A DNA stretch of 64,000 nucleotides from Paenibacillus odorifer (GTDB lineage Bacteria > Bacillota > Bacilli > Paenibacillales > Paenibacillaceae): positions 1,612,001 to 1,676,000 of the forward strand of contig NZ_CP009428.1 of the NCBI RefSeq assembly GCF_000758725.1, given 5' to 3'. Positions 9,300-17,542 of this stretch are shown here, one piece after another. The number at the start of each line of letters is the position of its first letter. Position 1 is the stretch's first letter. The position numbers and the translations under genes are program-made. The notes beneath the pieces were generated by a model. The model saw nothing but the letters and a program-made list of their open reading frames with translations. It made no database searches and was not told the DNA's origin.

Positions 9300-9610
9300 A
9301 TGATTTTAATATATTTTAAGTTTGTAAAAAGAAAAAAACGGCTCTTTTAATTATTTAATGTAATGTATATGTAAACTATTATGTTAAATATATTACATTT
9401 TATGATAGTTTTTGGAGAATCCATAGGATATTGAGTATCATCATCCGGCTGCATCACCAAAAACCTTGAATTTTACTTAACTTTATGTGAATTTGACGAA
9501 ATGAAAAAGAAAGGAACAGCTAAAAATTAACGGAGAATATTATGTTTTTCATTTCATGAAAGTGGAAGATTCTATATCGGAGTATGGCATAAAGCAGAAT
9601 CACTGATGAT
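9300..9610. other. Intergenic stretch without an intact gene
   Basis: AT-rich DNA between the amidase promoter and the zeta-toxin remnant. On the plus strand a protein-like run (EQLKINGEYYVFHFMKVED, then SISEYGIKQNH) is readable from about 9515 to the TGA just after 9600, but it has no start and no family I know. It may be another decayed accessory gene. Confidence 0.3.
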
Positions 9611-10067
9611 TCCAGATGCATAGCCGCAAGATCACTAATGGGCATCCTGAAAAGAGTGAAGTTTCTGCTGGGAAAGAAGCCATAAGAATAGCCAGATAGT
9701 GTATCTGGAATAAGTGGGATTTCATTGTGGAAACCATTTTATCGGGTGGTAACGTTATAAGGCAGATTAGGATGCAAAGGAACAAGGCTTTGAAATTATT
9801 GTGTTTTATGTGGGACTAGCAGATGTTCGGCTAAATATTGAATGTATCGCTCTACGTGTGAAAAACGGTGGCTATCATATTGAAACCGAGGATATTGTTA
9901 GACGCAATTTAACAAGTATGAATAATCTGATATCTCACTCAGAGTTGATTGATCAAGTAAAGTGTTATTTAAATGGATTACCAGGATGTACACAAGAAAT
10001 CAATCGGAAACTACAAATTAAATATAATATGCAAAAGGAAACCAATTCGAATCAGAATCGATCGTAA
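9611..10067 (+). pseudogene. Zeta-toxin-like kinase remnant
   Basis: Read across frames, the segment encodes ITNGHPEKSEVSAGKEAIRI, a stop (TAG), then WDFIVETILSGGNVIRQIRM, a frameshift, then GFEIIVFYVGLADVRLNIE and RVKNGGYHIETEDIVRRNL. This order is characteristic of the C-terminal two thirds of zeta-toxin-type P-loop kinases (the VET.LSG and YVGL motifs and the R..GGH.I....V.RR region). The N-terminal Walker A part is missing. It carries at least one in-frame stop and one frameshift, so it is dead. Intact relatives phosphorylate UDP-sugars or similar targets and pair with an antitoxin; none is visible here. Confidence 0.75.
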
Positions 10068-10082
10068 TTGGTTTTATTTTTT
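10039..10082 (+). terminator. Terminator of the zeta-toxin remnant
   Basis: Perfect 9-bp stem AAACCAATT (10039-10047) / AATTGGTTT (10066-10074), followed by TATTTTTT. The left border of sigK fragment 2 starts directly at its T-tract. Confidence 0.8.
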
Positions 10083-10612
10083 GACATCACATCATGTCCA
10101 CAACCTCAAGAAATTCGATAACACTGGGGAGGACATGGAGGATCTGATCTCCATTGGCACCATCGGCCTGATTAAAGCTTTTGAGAGCTATCGTCCAAAC
10201 AAAGGAAGCAAACTAGCCACATTTGCAGCACGTTGTATTGAAAACGAAATCCTTATGCACCTGCGTTCGCTCAAGAAAACACGTAAAGACGTATCCCTGC
10301 ATGATCCAATTGGGACGGACAAAGAAGGGAATGAAATTACACTTATCGATATCCTTGGTTCCGAAGCTGATGATGTCATTAAAGAAGTCGATCTGAAGAT
10401 CGAAAAGAGTAAGATATATCGTAACCTTGATATTCTGGATGACCGGGAAAAAAGAAGTTGTGGTTGGGCGGTTTGGATTGGATACAGGTGGAGAAGAGCG
10501 GACACAGCGGGAGATTGCCAAAGAGCTGGGGACCTCGCGGAGTTATGTTTCGAGGATAGAGAAGAGGGCGCTCATGAAGCTTTATCATGAGTTTTATAAG
10601 GCTAAGCGGTAA
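10081..10612 (+). pseudogene. sigK fragment 2, frameshifted
   Basis: It starts with the shared left block at 10081-10122 (reading VHNLKKFDN), continues through [20 protein letters not shown] and [17 protein letters not shown], and reaches the sigma-K C-terminus HEFYKAKR at 10612. A run of six A (10448-10453) instead of five after GACCGGG shifts the frame, so the region 4 helix-turn-helix is out of frame with the rest. The first about 70 codons of sigK are absent. An open frame from 9973 runs into it through the zeta-toxin terminator, but nothing supports that as a real start. Confidence 0.85.
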
Positions 10613-10950
10613 ACTCATAATTACAAGGTAGTATCCGTTAACCGGCATACATAGAAAGCTTCAAGGACCATATTAGAATTTTTTAGAGAAGATATAGTTC
10701 AGCGAATTTTGGTATTAAACCAACTCATAAAAATACATGAGAAAGGGAGAGGGTAAATTGTTAAGTGGTGCTCTGAAGAGTACATATATCCAGTCATCTT
10801 TTGCGATTATCTTGGGTATTGGGCATATTGCATTTTGGCTGTGAAGATATTTAGCTGTTGTTGCAATTAAAAAGAAAGGTACGGAAATCTTTAGTTAAAT
10901 ACAACACAAAAGCTTATTAAATATAACTAAATTTGAGTATCAAGCGAAAT
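10613..10950 (+). other. Intergenic stretch with a short membrane-peptide remnant
   Basis: A TTG start at 10759 follows a GGGAGAGGG ribosome-binding-like sequence and opens 28 codons (MLSGALKSTYIQSSFAIILG, then IGHIAFWL). After the stop another frame reads YLAVVAIKKKGTEIFS. This looks like a small membrane protein broken by a frameshift. I see nothing else in this stretch. Confidence 0.25.
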
Positions 10951-10995
10951 GAAAAACCACTTATGCTCGGAAATCCCAAGCTTGCTTAAGTGGTT
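10947..10995 (-). terminator. Terminator of the nitronate monooxygenase gene
   Basis: Inverted repeat AACCACTTA (10955-10963) / TAAGTGGTT (10987-10995). Read on the minus strand it is followed by TTTCATTT, 28 bp past the stop of the gene. Confidence 0.65.
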
Positions 10996-11023
10996 AATCG
11001 TGCTTTTGAATCTTATAACAACC

Positions 11024-11989
11024 TTAAGTTGTCGGGTTCAATGCCCCTTGATACTCATCCATTAAATTGTCGATAATCTGCTGTACGGACAAAATCTCTT
11101 TAATCTCATGAACTCTGGACCCAGCAAAAACCAATCCGTTCTTAACATCTCCTCTAAGGGAAGTGAGCAGGGATTCCATTGTACAGAAGCGATGTGAACA
11201 AACCTTTAGACAATTATAGCATTTGACTATCTTTAATTTGGCATCATCACTGATCCGGTCCGTAAATTCATTCCGAATTGCTCTACCTTCTAGACCCACA
11301 GTAGACTTGATCAGGACAGTATCTCCTTGCTGAGCATCTACATACTTTTGCTTGAAGGCTAAGGGAGCATCACACTCAAGGCTAGCCACAAAACGGGTAC
11401 CCATTTGAACACCAGATGCGCCGATCCGAAGGGCTTTTGCGATATCATCCCCTGTTAGAATTCCACCCGCAGCAATAACAGGAATCGAAACTGCCTCTAA
11501 GACTTCAGGAAGGATATCAAACATGGATCTGTCTGTACCTAAATGGCCTCCAGCTTCGAACCCTTCCACAACGACTGCGGAGGCACCAAGTCTTTCGGAA
11601 ATTCGGGCTAATTTGGCGGATGAAACAATAGTTACGACAGGAGTACCATATTCTTTACCCCAAGCATAAATATCTCTAGAAATTCCGGCTCCGGAAATAA
11701 TAAAGTCAACCTTTTCCTCCAAAGCAATCTTCATTTTTTCGGCAAAGTCCTTCACTGCGAATAGTACATTCACACCGATGTAGCCATTCCCTTTAGAGAG
11801 TTCTCTTGTTTTGCGAATATGCATTCTCAGCTCATCAGGAGTGATCCCTGTACCAGAGATGGTGCCGATCCCGCCTGCATTGGCTACAGCAGCGGCTAGT
11901 CCACTTAAGGATATGCCTACACCCATTCCACCTTGAATAACAGGAACTCTCGATTTAATATGTCCGAATTGGATTGTTGGAAGTTTCAA
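11024..11989 (-). CDS. Nitronate monooxygenase / NPD-family flavoprotein, 321 aa
   Basis: FMN-dependent TIM-barrel enzyme of the 2-nitropropane dioxygenase/FabK-like family, predicted to oxidise alkyl nitronates in the cytoplasm. Visible motifs are IQGGMGVGISLSGLAAAVA near the N-terminus, ANAGGIGTISG, VVEGFEAGGHLG, the phosphate-binding IPVIAAGGILTGDDIAKAL, and GVQMGTRF. A cysteine cluster near the C-terminus (CYNCLKVCSHRFC) is shared by a subgroup of the family and may bind a metal or serve structure. It starts at TTG 11989 with AGAGGTG upstream. Length is normal. It is monocistronic with its own terminator. FabK (enoyl-ACP reductase) is the main alternative, but the cysteine tail and isolation favour nitronate monooxygenase. 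Confidence 0.85.
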   Translation of the reverse strand: MKLPTIQFGHIKSRVPVIQGGMGVGISLSGLAAAVANAGGIGTISGTGITPDELRMHIRKTRELSKGNGYIGVNVLFAVKDFAEKMKIALEEKVDFIISGAGISRDIYAWGKEYGTPVVTIVSSAKLARISERLGASAVVVEGFEAGGHLGTDRSMFDILPEVLEAVSIPVIAAGGILTGDDIAKALRIGASGVQMGTRFVASLECDAPLAFKQKYVDAQQGDTVLIKSTVGLEGRAIRNEFTDRISDDAKLKIVKCYNCLKVCSHRFCTMESLLTSLRGDVKNGLVFAGSRVHEIKEILSVQQIIDNLMDEYQGALNPTT

Positions 11990-12021
11990 TTACACACCTC
12001 TTTTGCAAGTTGTTGACATTA

Positions 12022-12044
12022 TTAATACTCCTCTAGAGTAATAA
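12022..12044 (-). promoter_or_regulatory. Palindromic operator candidate upstream of the nitronate monooxygenase gene
   Basis: Near-perfect inverted repeat TTAATACTC-CTCTA-GAGTAATAA lies 33-55 bp upstream of the start. Its size fits a MarR/TetR-type site. No regulator gene is adjacent. Confidence 0.4.
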
Positions 12045-12172
12045 GATATATCGTAACACAGCTAATTCTTTCCCGGATGTGACTGTAAACATGCTCAAAC
12101 TATGTTAAATATCATGTCTTTCAACTGTTTTCTTTAAGTTGTTGATATCAAGTGAAAATTTAAGAAAACGAA

Positions 12173-12802
12173 GTGACTATTAAAAAAAGGACAATGAATA
12201 ACAAAAAAAGAGCCATCCATCCGGTAAAACCTTCATACTTCTATCAACGCTTTTCTATCAAGAAAGTGGATTTTGACATCGTATCGTGTCCACAACCTCA
12301 AAAATTCGATAATGCCGGAGAAGACATGGAGGACTTAATCTCCATCGGAACCATTGGTTTGATTAAAGCCATCGAGAGCTATCGTCCGAACAAAGGAACC
12401 AAACTGGCCACATTTGCAGCACGTTGTATTGAAAACGAAATCCTAATGCACCTTAGATCTTTGAAGAAAACACGTAAAGACGTATCCCTGCATGATCCAA
12501 TTGGGAAAGACAAAGAAGGTAATGAAATTACACTTATCGATATCCTTGGCTCCGAAGCTGATGATGTCATTAAAGAAGTCGATCTGAAGATCGAGAAGAG
12601 TAAGATATATCGTAACCTCGATATTCTGGATGACCGGGAAAAAGAAGTTGTCGTTGGGCGGTTTGGATTGGATACAGGTGGAGAAGAGAGGGCGCAGCGG
12701 GAGATTGCTAAGGAGTTGGGGATCTCGCGGAGTTATGTTTCGAGGATAGAAAAAAGGGCGCTGATGAAGTTGTATCATGAGTTTTATAAGGCTAAGCGGT
12801 AG
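12173..12802 (+). pseudogene. sigK fragment 3 (longest open copy)
   Basis: The sigma-K part starts at the shared left block 12273-12313 and runs without interruption to the normal C-terminus (HEFYKAKR). It includes [18 protein letters not shown], the ENEILMHL core and an intact region 4 helix-turn-helix. One base is missing in the left block compared with copies 2 and 5, so upstream codons read CPQPQKFDN instead of VHNLKKFDN. An unrelated, lysine-rich N-terminal extension of about 34 codons comes from GTG 12173, which has only a weak ribosome binding site. The first about 70 residues of SigK are absent, so a working sigma factor is unlikely. A DNA-binding fragment could still be made. Confidence 0.8.
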
Positions 12803-12844
12803 GGTCTTAGATAATAACTAAATAATCACTATTGAGTGTTTTAG

Positions 12845-12876
12845 AAGCGACTTGCCAATAAGGGAGTTGCTTTTTT
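12845..12876 (+). terminator. Terminator-like repeat, copy 2
   Basis: Stem AAGCGACT / AGTTGCTTTTTT with loop TGCCAATAAGGG, after sigK fragment 3. Same family as the element at 5889. Confidence 0.8.
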
Positions 12877-12879
12877 GTT

Positions 12880-13230
12880 AAGAAAAGTAAAGAGCAGTGA
12901 AAGTGATGATATTTCAATGTAGAGACGGACTAATGGGTTTAATAATCAAAGTTTAACAGTCGAACCGAAGGAGATATTAAAGCTCAAAAAGAATGGGGAT
13001 TAGGCAACTTGTTGATGAGATCTCTAAGAGGATTGTTTAACATAAAAATGGACAGCATGTACTTGCTTTATCAATAATGTGGAATTAACTAGATATATAT
13101 GTAAAAATAATTAATTTCTTTTATAATGTTCATTTGAGGTAAGAGGTTCGCTTGAGAAGAAATTCAGAAGACCGGTAAGAACAAAGACCAAAAGTATTAA
13201 TAAAGAATTTATTAGTATTGGAGTTCCCGG
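12880..13230. other. Intergenic stretch with no supported gene
   Basis: A short run on the plus strand (RTEGDIKAQKEWGLGNLLMR, then SLRGL; about 12960-13080) is protein-like and could be a transposase tail, but it has no start and no family I can confirm. The rest is AT-rich with no clear signal. Confidence 0.25.
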
Positions 13231-13269
13231 AAAAACAACACAAGTCCGGAGAATGAATCCGGATTGTGT
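13231..13269 (-). terminator. Terminator of the LacI-type regulator gene
   Basis: Stem ACACAA/TTGTGT with inner TCCGG/CCGGA pairs (13238-13269). On the minus strand a TTTTT run follows at 13235-13231. Confidence 0.75.
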
Positions 13270-13272
13270 CGA

Positions 13273-14322
13273 TTATAAAGGGCTGGATGAATGGAAGCCG
13301 CTATAGCTGGTGGAAGACTCACGTATAATCAGCTGAGGCGGAATAATAATTCTGGTAGGTTCTGACTGATCGCCGTTGATTCGTTTGAGCAGCAGCTTGG
13401 CAGCCTCGCTTCCCCATTTATCCTGGAATACGGAAACGCTGCTTAGACCAGGCTTGGCAGTCTCCGTTTCCTGTACATTGTCAAAGCCAACGATGGCCAT
13501 ATGTTTCCCAGGCGTACGTCCTTGCAACTGCAGGCCGATCATGGCGCCCAGGGCAATGACATCATTGTTGCAAAAGCAGGCGGTTGGCGGATTGTTTAAC
13601 TGCATCGCCTCTTGCACAGCGCGGGTGCCGCCGTCACGGTTGATCGGGCTTGTAATGATTAGAGCGGGATCGATCTCCAATCCAAATTGCTGCAGGGCTT
13701 GGCAGTAACCGGCAAAACGCTCCTTGTAGGATGTGTTTCCCTGAGGGCTGCCGCCCAGATAAGCGATGCGCCGGTGCCCTTGCTCGATGAGATGGCGCAC
13801 GGCCATTTCGGCTCCCAGCCGATAATCCGTCCCGACATAGTCGGTATTCACGGTATCAACCTCACGTCCAATCAGCAGCGTGGGGATGTTTAGATTTTGC
13901 AATTTGGTGAACAGGGCGGGCGATGTAGAGGCGACAGGAGTCATAATAATGCCGCACACACGGTGCTCAAGCATTGTTTCCAGCACACGCTCCTGCTTTT
14001 CGGTTGATTCAAAGCTCATGCCCAGCAGCACATTGAACCGCTGTTCGTATAGAACATGCTCAATATGCGTCAATATATGTGGATAAAACGGATTTTCGAT
14101 ATCAGTGACAATAACGCCTATCGTTGAGGAACGCTGTAATCGAAAGCTGGCGGCTACGCGATCATATACATAGCCGAGCTTTTCCATGGAGTCCAGCACC
14201 TTTTTGTGTGTACTAGGTTTAATGGATTTGCTGCCGCGAACGACAAGAGAGGCGGTTGCTCTCGAAACGCCGGCATCATCGGCAACATCTTGTAGTGTAA
14301 CTCTTTTTTCTCTAGAAACCAC
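13273..14322 (-). CDS. LacI-family transcriptional regulator, 349 aa
   Basis: The N-terminal LacI helix-turn-helix (VTLQDVADDAGVSRATASLV, residues about 8-30) is followed by a hinge and a periplasmic-binding-protein-like sensor domain (IGVIVTDIENPFYPHILTHI, TDYVGTDYRLGAEMAVRHLI, TACFCNNDVIALGAMIGLQL, IVGFDNVQETETAKPGLSSV). Starts at GTG 14322 with GAGGAGG upstream. It is divergent from the ABC importer operon at 14522. The intergenic space carries a perfect 20-bp palindrome, so it is the likely local repressor. The binding pocket is not that of a known sugar regulator I can name. The operon content suggests a non-sugar or modified amino-compound ligand. Confidence 0.9.
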   Translation of the reverse strand: MVSREKRVTLQDVADDAGVSRATASLVVRGSKSIKPSTHKKVLDSMEKLGYVYDRVAASFRLQRSSTIGVIVTDIENPFYPHILTHIEHVLYEQRFNVLLGMSFESTEKQERVLETMLEHRVCGIIMTPVASTSPALFTKLQNLNIPTLLIGREVDTVNTDYVGTDYRLGAEMAVRHLIEQGHRRIAYLGGSPQGNTSYKERFAGYCQALQQFGLEIDPALIITSPINRDGGTRAVQEAMQLNNPPTACFCNNDVIALGAMIGLQLQGRTPGKHMAIVGFDNVQETETAKPGLSSVSVFQDKWGSEAAKLLLKRINGDQSEPTRIIIPPQLIIRESSTSYSGFHSSSPL

Positions 14323-14392
14323 AAACTTTTCCTCCTCTCAACTACCTTCCAGTATATCATAATTCATTTGACAGAAAGGTTTAAAAATAGTG

Positions 14393-14421
14393 TTGACAGG
14401 CTACTGTAGAGCTGATAACAT
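14393..14421 (+). promoter_or_regulatory. SigA-type promoter of the MetNIQ-like operon
   Basis: TTGACA (14393-14398), a 17-nt spacer, then TAACAT (14416-14421): a near-consensus promoter about 100 bp upstream of the first gene. Confidence 0.75.
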
Positions 14422-14457
14422 AAATCAAAGTAAACTGATAGGAATTGTTTTAGGTTG

Positions 14458-14477
14458 AAATTAGATCGATCTAATTT
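14458..14477 (+). promoter_or_regulatory. Perfect 20-bp palindrome, likely operator
   Basis: AAATTAGATCGATCTAATTT is self-complementary over all 20 bases, with the central CG typical of LacI-family sites. It lies about 36 bp after the -10 box, in the transcribed leader, where a bound repressor would block elongation. The adjacent divergent LacI-type gene is the obvious candidate regulator. Confidence 0.6.
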
Positions 14478-14521
14478 ATTTAGAAAAAGCATTTTCTGGG
14501 TGCATGAAAGGAGTGGATAGG

Positions 14522-15520
14522 ATGGTCGGACAACTGGAGGGCAAACCTACGGAGCTTGTCGGTTCAGGCATAGAAATTCGTGATTTATTTAAATCATTTG
14601 GAGGTAGGGAGGTTTTGTCTGGTATTAATGTCAACATTACGGACGGGGATATTTTCGGACTTGTTGGGGTGAGCGGCGCGGGCAAGTCAACGCTTTTGCG
14701 CTGTATCAACGGTCTGGAGACCTTTGACCGCGGCAGCTTGCATGTCAACGGAGTTGAAATCCGCAGCATGCGGGGAGCAACACTACGCAAGTTTCGCAGC
14801 AATATCGGCATGATCTTTCAGCATTTCTCTCTGCTGGAGCGAAAAAATGTGTATGACAACATTATGTTTCCAATGAAATGCTTTGGCTACAATAAAGCGG
14901 TGGCTGATGCGCGCGTGAAAGAGCTCCTGCAGCTCGTGGAATTGACGGACAAGGAAAAGGCACTGCCGCGCGAGCTTTCCGGCGGACAGAAGCAGCGGGT
15001 TGCCATCGCCCGGGCGCTTGCTATGAACCCACGCATTCTGCTTTGTGATGAAGCGACAAGCGCACTTGATCCCAACATCACCAAATCCATTCTGGGTCTG
15101 CTCAAAAAAATTAACAAAGAGCTTGGCATCACCATTGTCATTGTGACGCATCAAATGGAAGTGGTAAAAGAAACTTGCAACAACATCGCGGTGCTCAGCA
15201 AGGGTCAGTTGCAGGCTGCCGGAGCGGTGCAAGATATCTTCCTGGAAAACTCCGGTCATCTGAATGATTTCCTGGGCGCACATGAAGTGAAAACTGGCGA
15301 GGATAACATTCTGTTTGAGCTTATTCAGCGACCAGGTCAGGAAGACATGCTTTCCCGCTTCGCCTTGTCAACAGGGGTGCCGTTTGAAGTTGTATGGGGC
15401 GGACTGGACCGTTATGTGGACAGTATCGCGGGGTCGTTCACCTTATCGGTCAGCAGGCAAGATTTTGACAAGGTCAGGGCCTATCTGGAGCAGAGCGGCA
15501 TGGAATGGAGGAATTTGTAA
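14522..15520 (+). CDS. MetN-like ABC transporter ATP-binding protein
   Basis: ATPase of a methionine-family (MetNIQ-type) importer. Walker A GVSGAGKST is at residues 49-57; the signature LSGGQKQRVAIARALA and Walker B ILLCDEATSALDP follow, and a C-terminal NIL-type regulatory domain occupies about 255-332. The upstream ATG at 14504 lies ahead of the best ribosome binding site (AAAGGAG at 14507-14513), so ATG 14522 is preferred. The stop overlaps the permease start (TAATG). The family transports methionine and relatives. With a peptidase, reductase and tautomerase-like gene downstream, and LacI-type rather than S-box control, the substrate here is probably something else. Confidence 0.9.
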   Translation: MVGQLEGKPTELVGSGIEIRDLFKSFGGREVLSGINVNITDGDIFGLVGVSGAGKSTLLRCINGLETFDRGSLHVNGVEIRSMRGATLRKFRSNIGMIFQHFSLLERKNVYDNIMFPMKCFGYNKAVADARVKELLQLVELTDKEKALPRELSGGQKQRVAIARALAMNPRILLCDEATSALDPNITKSILGLLKKINKELGITIVIVTHQMEVVKETCNNIAVLSKGQLQAAGAVQDIFLENSGHLNDFLGAHEVKTGEDNILFELIQRPGQEDMLSRFALSTGVPFEVVWGGLDRYVDSIAGSFTLSVSRQDFDKVRAYLEQSGMEWRNL

Positions 15521-16182
15521 TGTATCAGTACGATTACCAGACTCTGCTCGATAAAATCATTTTTCCGGGGCTGCGCGATACGCTGATTATGTTGGGCGGC
15601 ACCGTTGTGACCTGTACCCTGTTCGGTTTCATCTTGGCACTCATTCTCATTACTACAGATGCCAAAGGACTCAGGCCCAACCGAGCAGTCTACGAGACCT
15701 TCAGCGCCATCATTAATGTGCTGCGTTCTGTACCCTTTATTATTCTCATTATTACAATAATTCCGTTAACTCGCTTTGTTGTGGGGACGACCATTGGTAC
15801 AACAGCTGCCATTTTCTCCATTACCATTGTAGGCTCTCCGTTACTGGCGAGATTGCTGGAGGGCTGCTTTAAGGAGGTGAATCCGAGTCTGATCGAGGCT
15901 GCTAGGTCATTTGGCGCATCCGATTGGCAAATAACATTTAACGTTATTGTCAGTGAGGCGATTCCATCCATCATTTCAAACTTAACGATTGGTTTTATTT
16001 CGTTGCTGGGCTTTACAGCTATGGCAGGGACCGTTGGAGCCGGCGGGCTGGGGGCAGTTGCGCTTTCCTATGGCTACCAGAATTTCAATGACACGATTAT
16101 GTACACAACCGTTGTTATTTTAATTGTTATTGTTCAATTTATACAACTGGGCGGGAATATGTTGTACCGCAAGTTGAAATAA
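15520..16182 (+). CDS. MetI-like ABC transporter permease, 220 aa
   Basis: Integral membrane permease with about five hydrophobic segments and the cytoplasmic coupling loop EAARSFGASDWQITFNVIVSE near residue 127. Family-typical features are VLRSVPFIILIITIIPLTRF and the C-terminal AVALSYGYQNFNDTIMYTTV. Start at ATG 15520, overlapping the preceding stop by one base, with GGAGG at 15507-15511. An earlier in-frame ATG at 15505 overlaps that ribosome binding site and is less likely. Length matches MetI proteins. Confidence 0.9.
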   Translation: MYQYDYQTLLDKIIFPGLRDTLIMLGGTVVTCTLFGFILALILITTDAKGLRPNRAVYETFSAIINVLRSVPFIILIITIIPLTRFVVGTTIGTTAAIFSITIVGSPLLARLLEGCFKEVNPSLIEAARSFGASDWQITFNVIVSEAIPSIISNLTIGFISLLGFTAMAGTVGAGGLGAVALSYGYQNFNDTIMYTTVVILIVIVQFIQLGGNMLYRKLK

Positions 16183-16206
16183 AACATCAGAAATGAGGGG
16201 TTTTAC

Positions 16207-17061
16207 ATGAAAAAACAGGCAACTGCCAAGCTGATTCTGATCATGACCACTGTCATTGTGCTGCTGGTCGGATGCTCTCAGTCATCCAGCTCATCCTCCG
16301 ACGCACAATCGGATGCAAAGTCCCAAAAAATTGTGATTGGCGTGATTGCCAGGGAGCAGCCGGATATTGATTATGTGGCCGAAAAGCTGAAGCCGGAAGG
16401 CTATCAAATTGAGACGCAAGTCTTCAATGACAATATTGCCTTGAACAATGCGACTGCAGACGGCAGTATCGATGCCAATTATTTTCAGAATGAAAAATAT
16501 ATGAACAGCTTCAATGAAAGCAACGGTACAGAGTTGGTCGCTTATGGCCCGAATATTTATACAACACCGGTGCTGTTCGTATCCAAGAAATACAAAACTG
16601 TGGATGAGCTGCCGCAAGGAGCTAAGATCGGCATTGCCAACGATTCCGCCAACAGGGCGCGAGAACTGCAACTATTGGCGGACAATGGGCTAATCCAATT
16701 GCGCGAGGGTATTGACCTGCCAACAGTACTCGATGTTGTCGAGAACAGCAAGAAGCTCGAATTCGTTGAAATTGATCCGCGCAGCCGCGTAGGGGCTTTT
16801 GCTGATCTGGACGCCATGACTGCGCCGGCTATTACGGTAGCTCAAATGAATGATCCCCAGGTGACGATTGATACGGCGCTGCTACAGGAAACACCTGAGG
16901 TGTACAAACAATATGGCGGTATTTTGCTGGCTATTAAGAAAGGAACTGAAGAGAAGAATAAGGAATGGCTGGATGCTATCGTATCGGTGATGACTTCGAA
17001 AGAATATTCGCAATGGCTGCTGGATACGTACAAGGGAGTCAAGAAACCGTATAACGAATAA
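16207..17061 (+). CDS. MetQ/NlpA-like substrate-binding lipoprotein, 284 aa
   Basis: Signal peptide followed by a lipobox ending in Cys23 (LLVGC), then a Ser-rich linker and a NlpA/MetQ-type binding domain. Typical motifs are IVIGVIAREQPDIDYVAEKL, ALNNATADGSIDANYFQNEK and GAKIGIANDSANRARELQLL. It would sit on the outer face of the membrane and feed the MetN/MetI-like importer. Its start follows GAGGGG. A 25-bp gap separates it from the permease gene. Ligand identity cannot be read from sequence. Confidence 0.9.
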   Translation: MKKQATAKLILIMTTVIVLLVGCSQSSSSSSDAQSDAKSQKIVIGVIAREQPDIDYVAEKLKPEGYQIETQVFNDNIALNNATADGSIDANYFQNEKYMNSFNESNGTELVAYGPNIYTTPVLFVSKKYKTVDELPQGAKIGIANDSANRARELQLLADNGLIQLREGIDLPTVLDVVENSKKLEFVEIDPRSRVGAFADLDAMTAPAITVAQMNDPQVTIDTALLQETPEVYKQYGGILLAIKKGTEEKNKEWLDAIVSVMTSKEYSQWLLDTYKGVKKPYNE

Positions 17062-17144
17062 TGCATCCTGAGTAATGGGAATGCGGAAATAAGCAAAGCG
17101 TTTGTCTGAAAAAACTAACTATAATGATAAAGGAGTGCTGAACC

Positions 17145-17522
17145 ATGGCAACTGTATTGGCATACGCAACGACATCTCTGAAGGAAGAACAAAAGACAAA
17201 ATTGGTAAGTGAGTTGGGCACGGCAGTAACAACGGGTCTTCGCCTGCCTCCGGAGCTAAGAACTATCTCCTGGATCGAACTTCCACAGGCATCGACAACA
17301 CCTAAGGACTTTTATGAAATTACATTTTTTGTATACACCGCACCTGGAAAACCAGTTGAGGCGAAGCGGGACTTGGTTCGTAATCTGCAGGAGACTACGG
17401 ATCGGGTGCTTTCCGGCTTGCAGGTAAAAACGATTGTCATCATTAAAGAACACGCCGATGAAAATGTGGGTGTGGGTGGGCAGCTCCGGCTGGATATTGT
17501 TGCTGCACAGGCGAATCAATAA
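17145..17522 (+). CDS. Tautomerase-superfamily-like protein, 125 aa
   Basis: Small cytoplasmic protein with a beta-alpha-beta layout like tautomerase-superfamily members (VLAYATTSLKEEQKTKLVSE, then ISWIELPQASTTPKDFY, then VRNLQETTDRVLSGL and IVIIKEHADENVGVGG). The family's catalytic residue is an N-terminal proline exposed after Met removal. Here residue 2 is Ala (MATVLAY), so classic tautomerase chemistry is doubtful. It starts at ATG 17145 after AAAGGAG. It sits between the binding protein and the aldo/keto reductase in one operon, which suggests a role in breakdown of the imported compound. Assignment is tentative. Confidence 0.5.
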   Translation: MATVLAYATTSLKEEQKTKLVSELGTAVTTGLRLPPELRTISWIELPQASTTPKDFYEITFFVYTAPGKPVEAKRDLVRNLQETTDRVLSGLQVKTIVIIKEHADENVGVGGQLRLDIVAAQANQ

Positions 17523-17542
17523 AGTGGGAGGATACAGTCACG

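Noticed and set aside
9973..10590. A 205-aa protein combining the zeta-toxin tail region and sigK fragment 2
   Set aside because: The frame passes through a terminator hairpin, has no proper start and ends in a frameshifted reading of region 4; it is chance read-through of two remnants.
14..12802. A skin-type element: the recombinase as SpoIVCA acting on sigK
   Set aside because: The recombinase lacks the SpoIVCA tail and similarity, and fragment borders do not fall at the AATGA crossover within the ENEIL codons.
14783..15283. 166-codon minus-strand frame
   Set aside because: Antisense shadow of the MetN-like ATPase gene.
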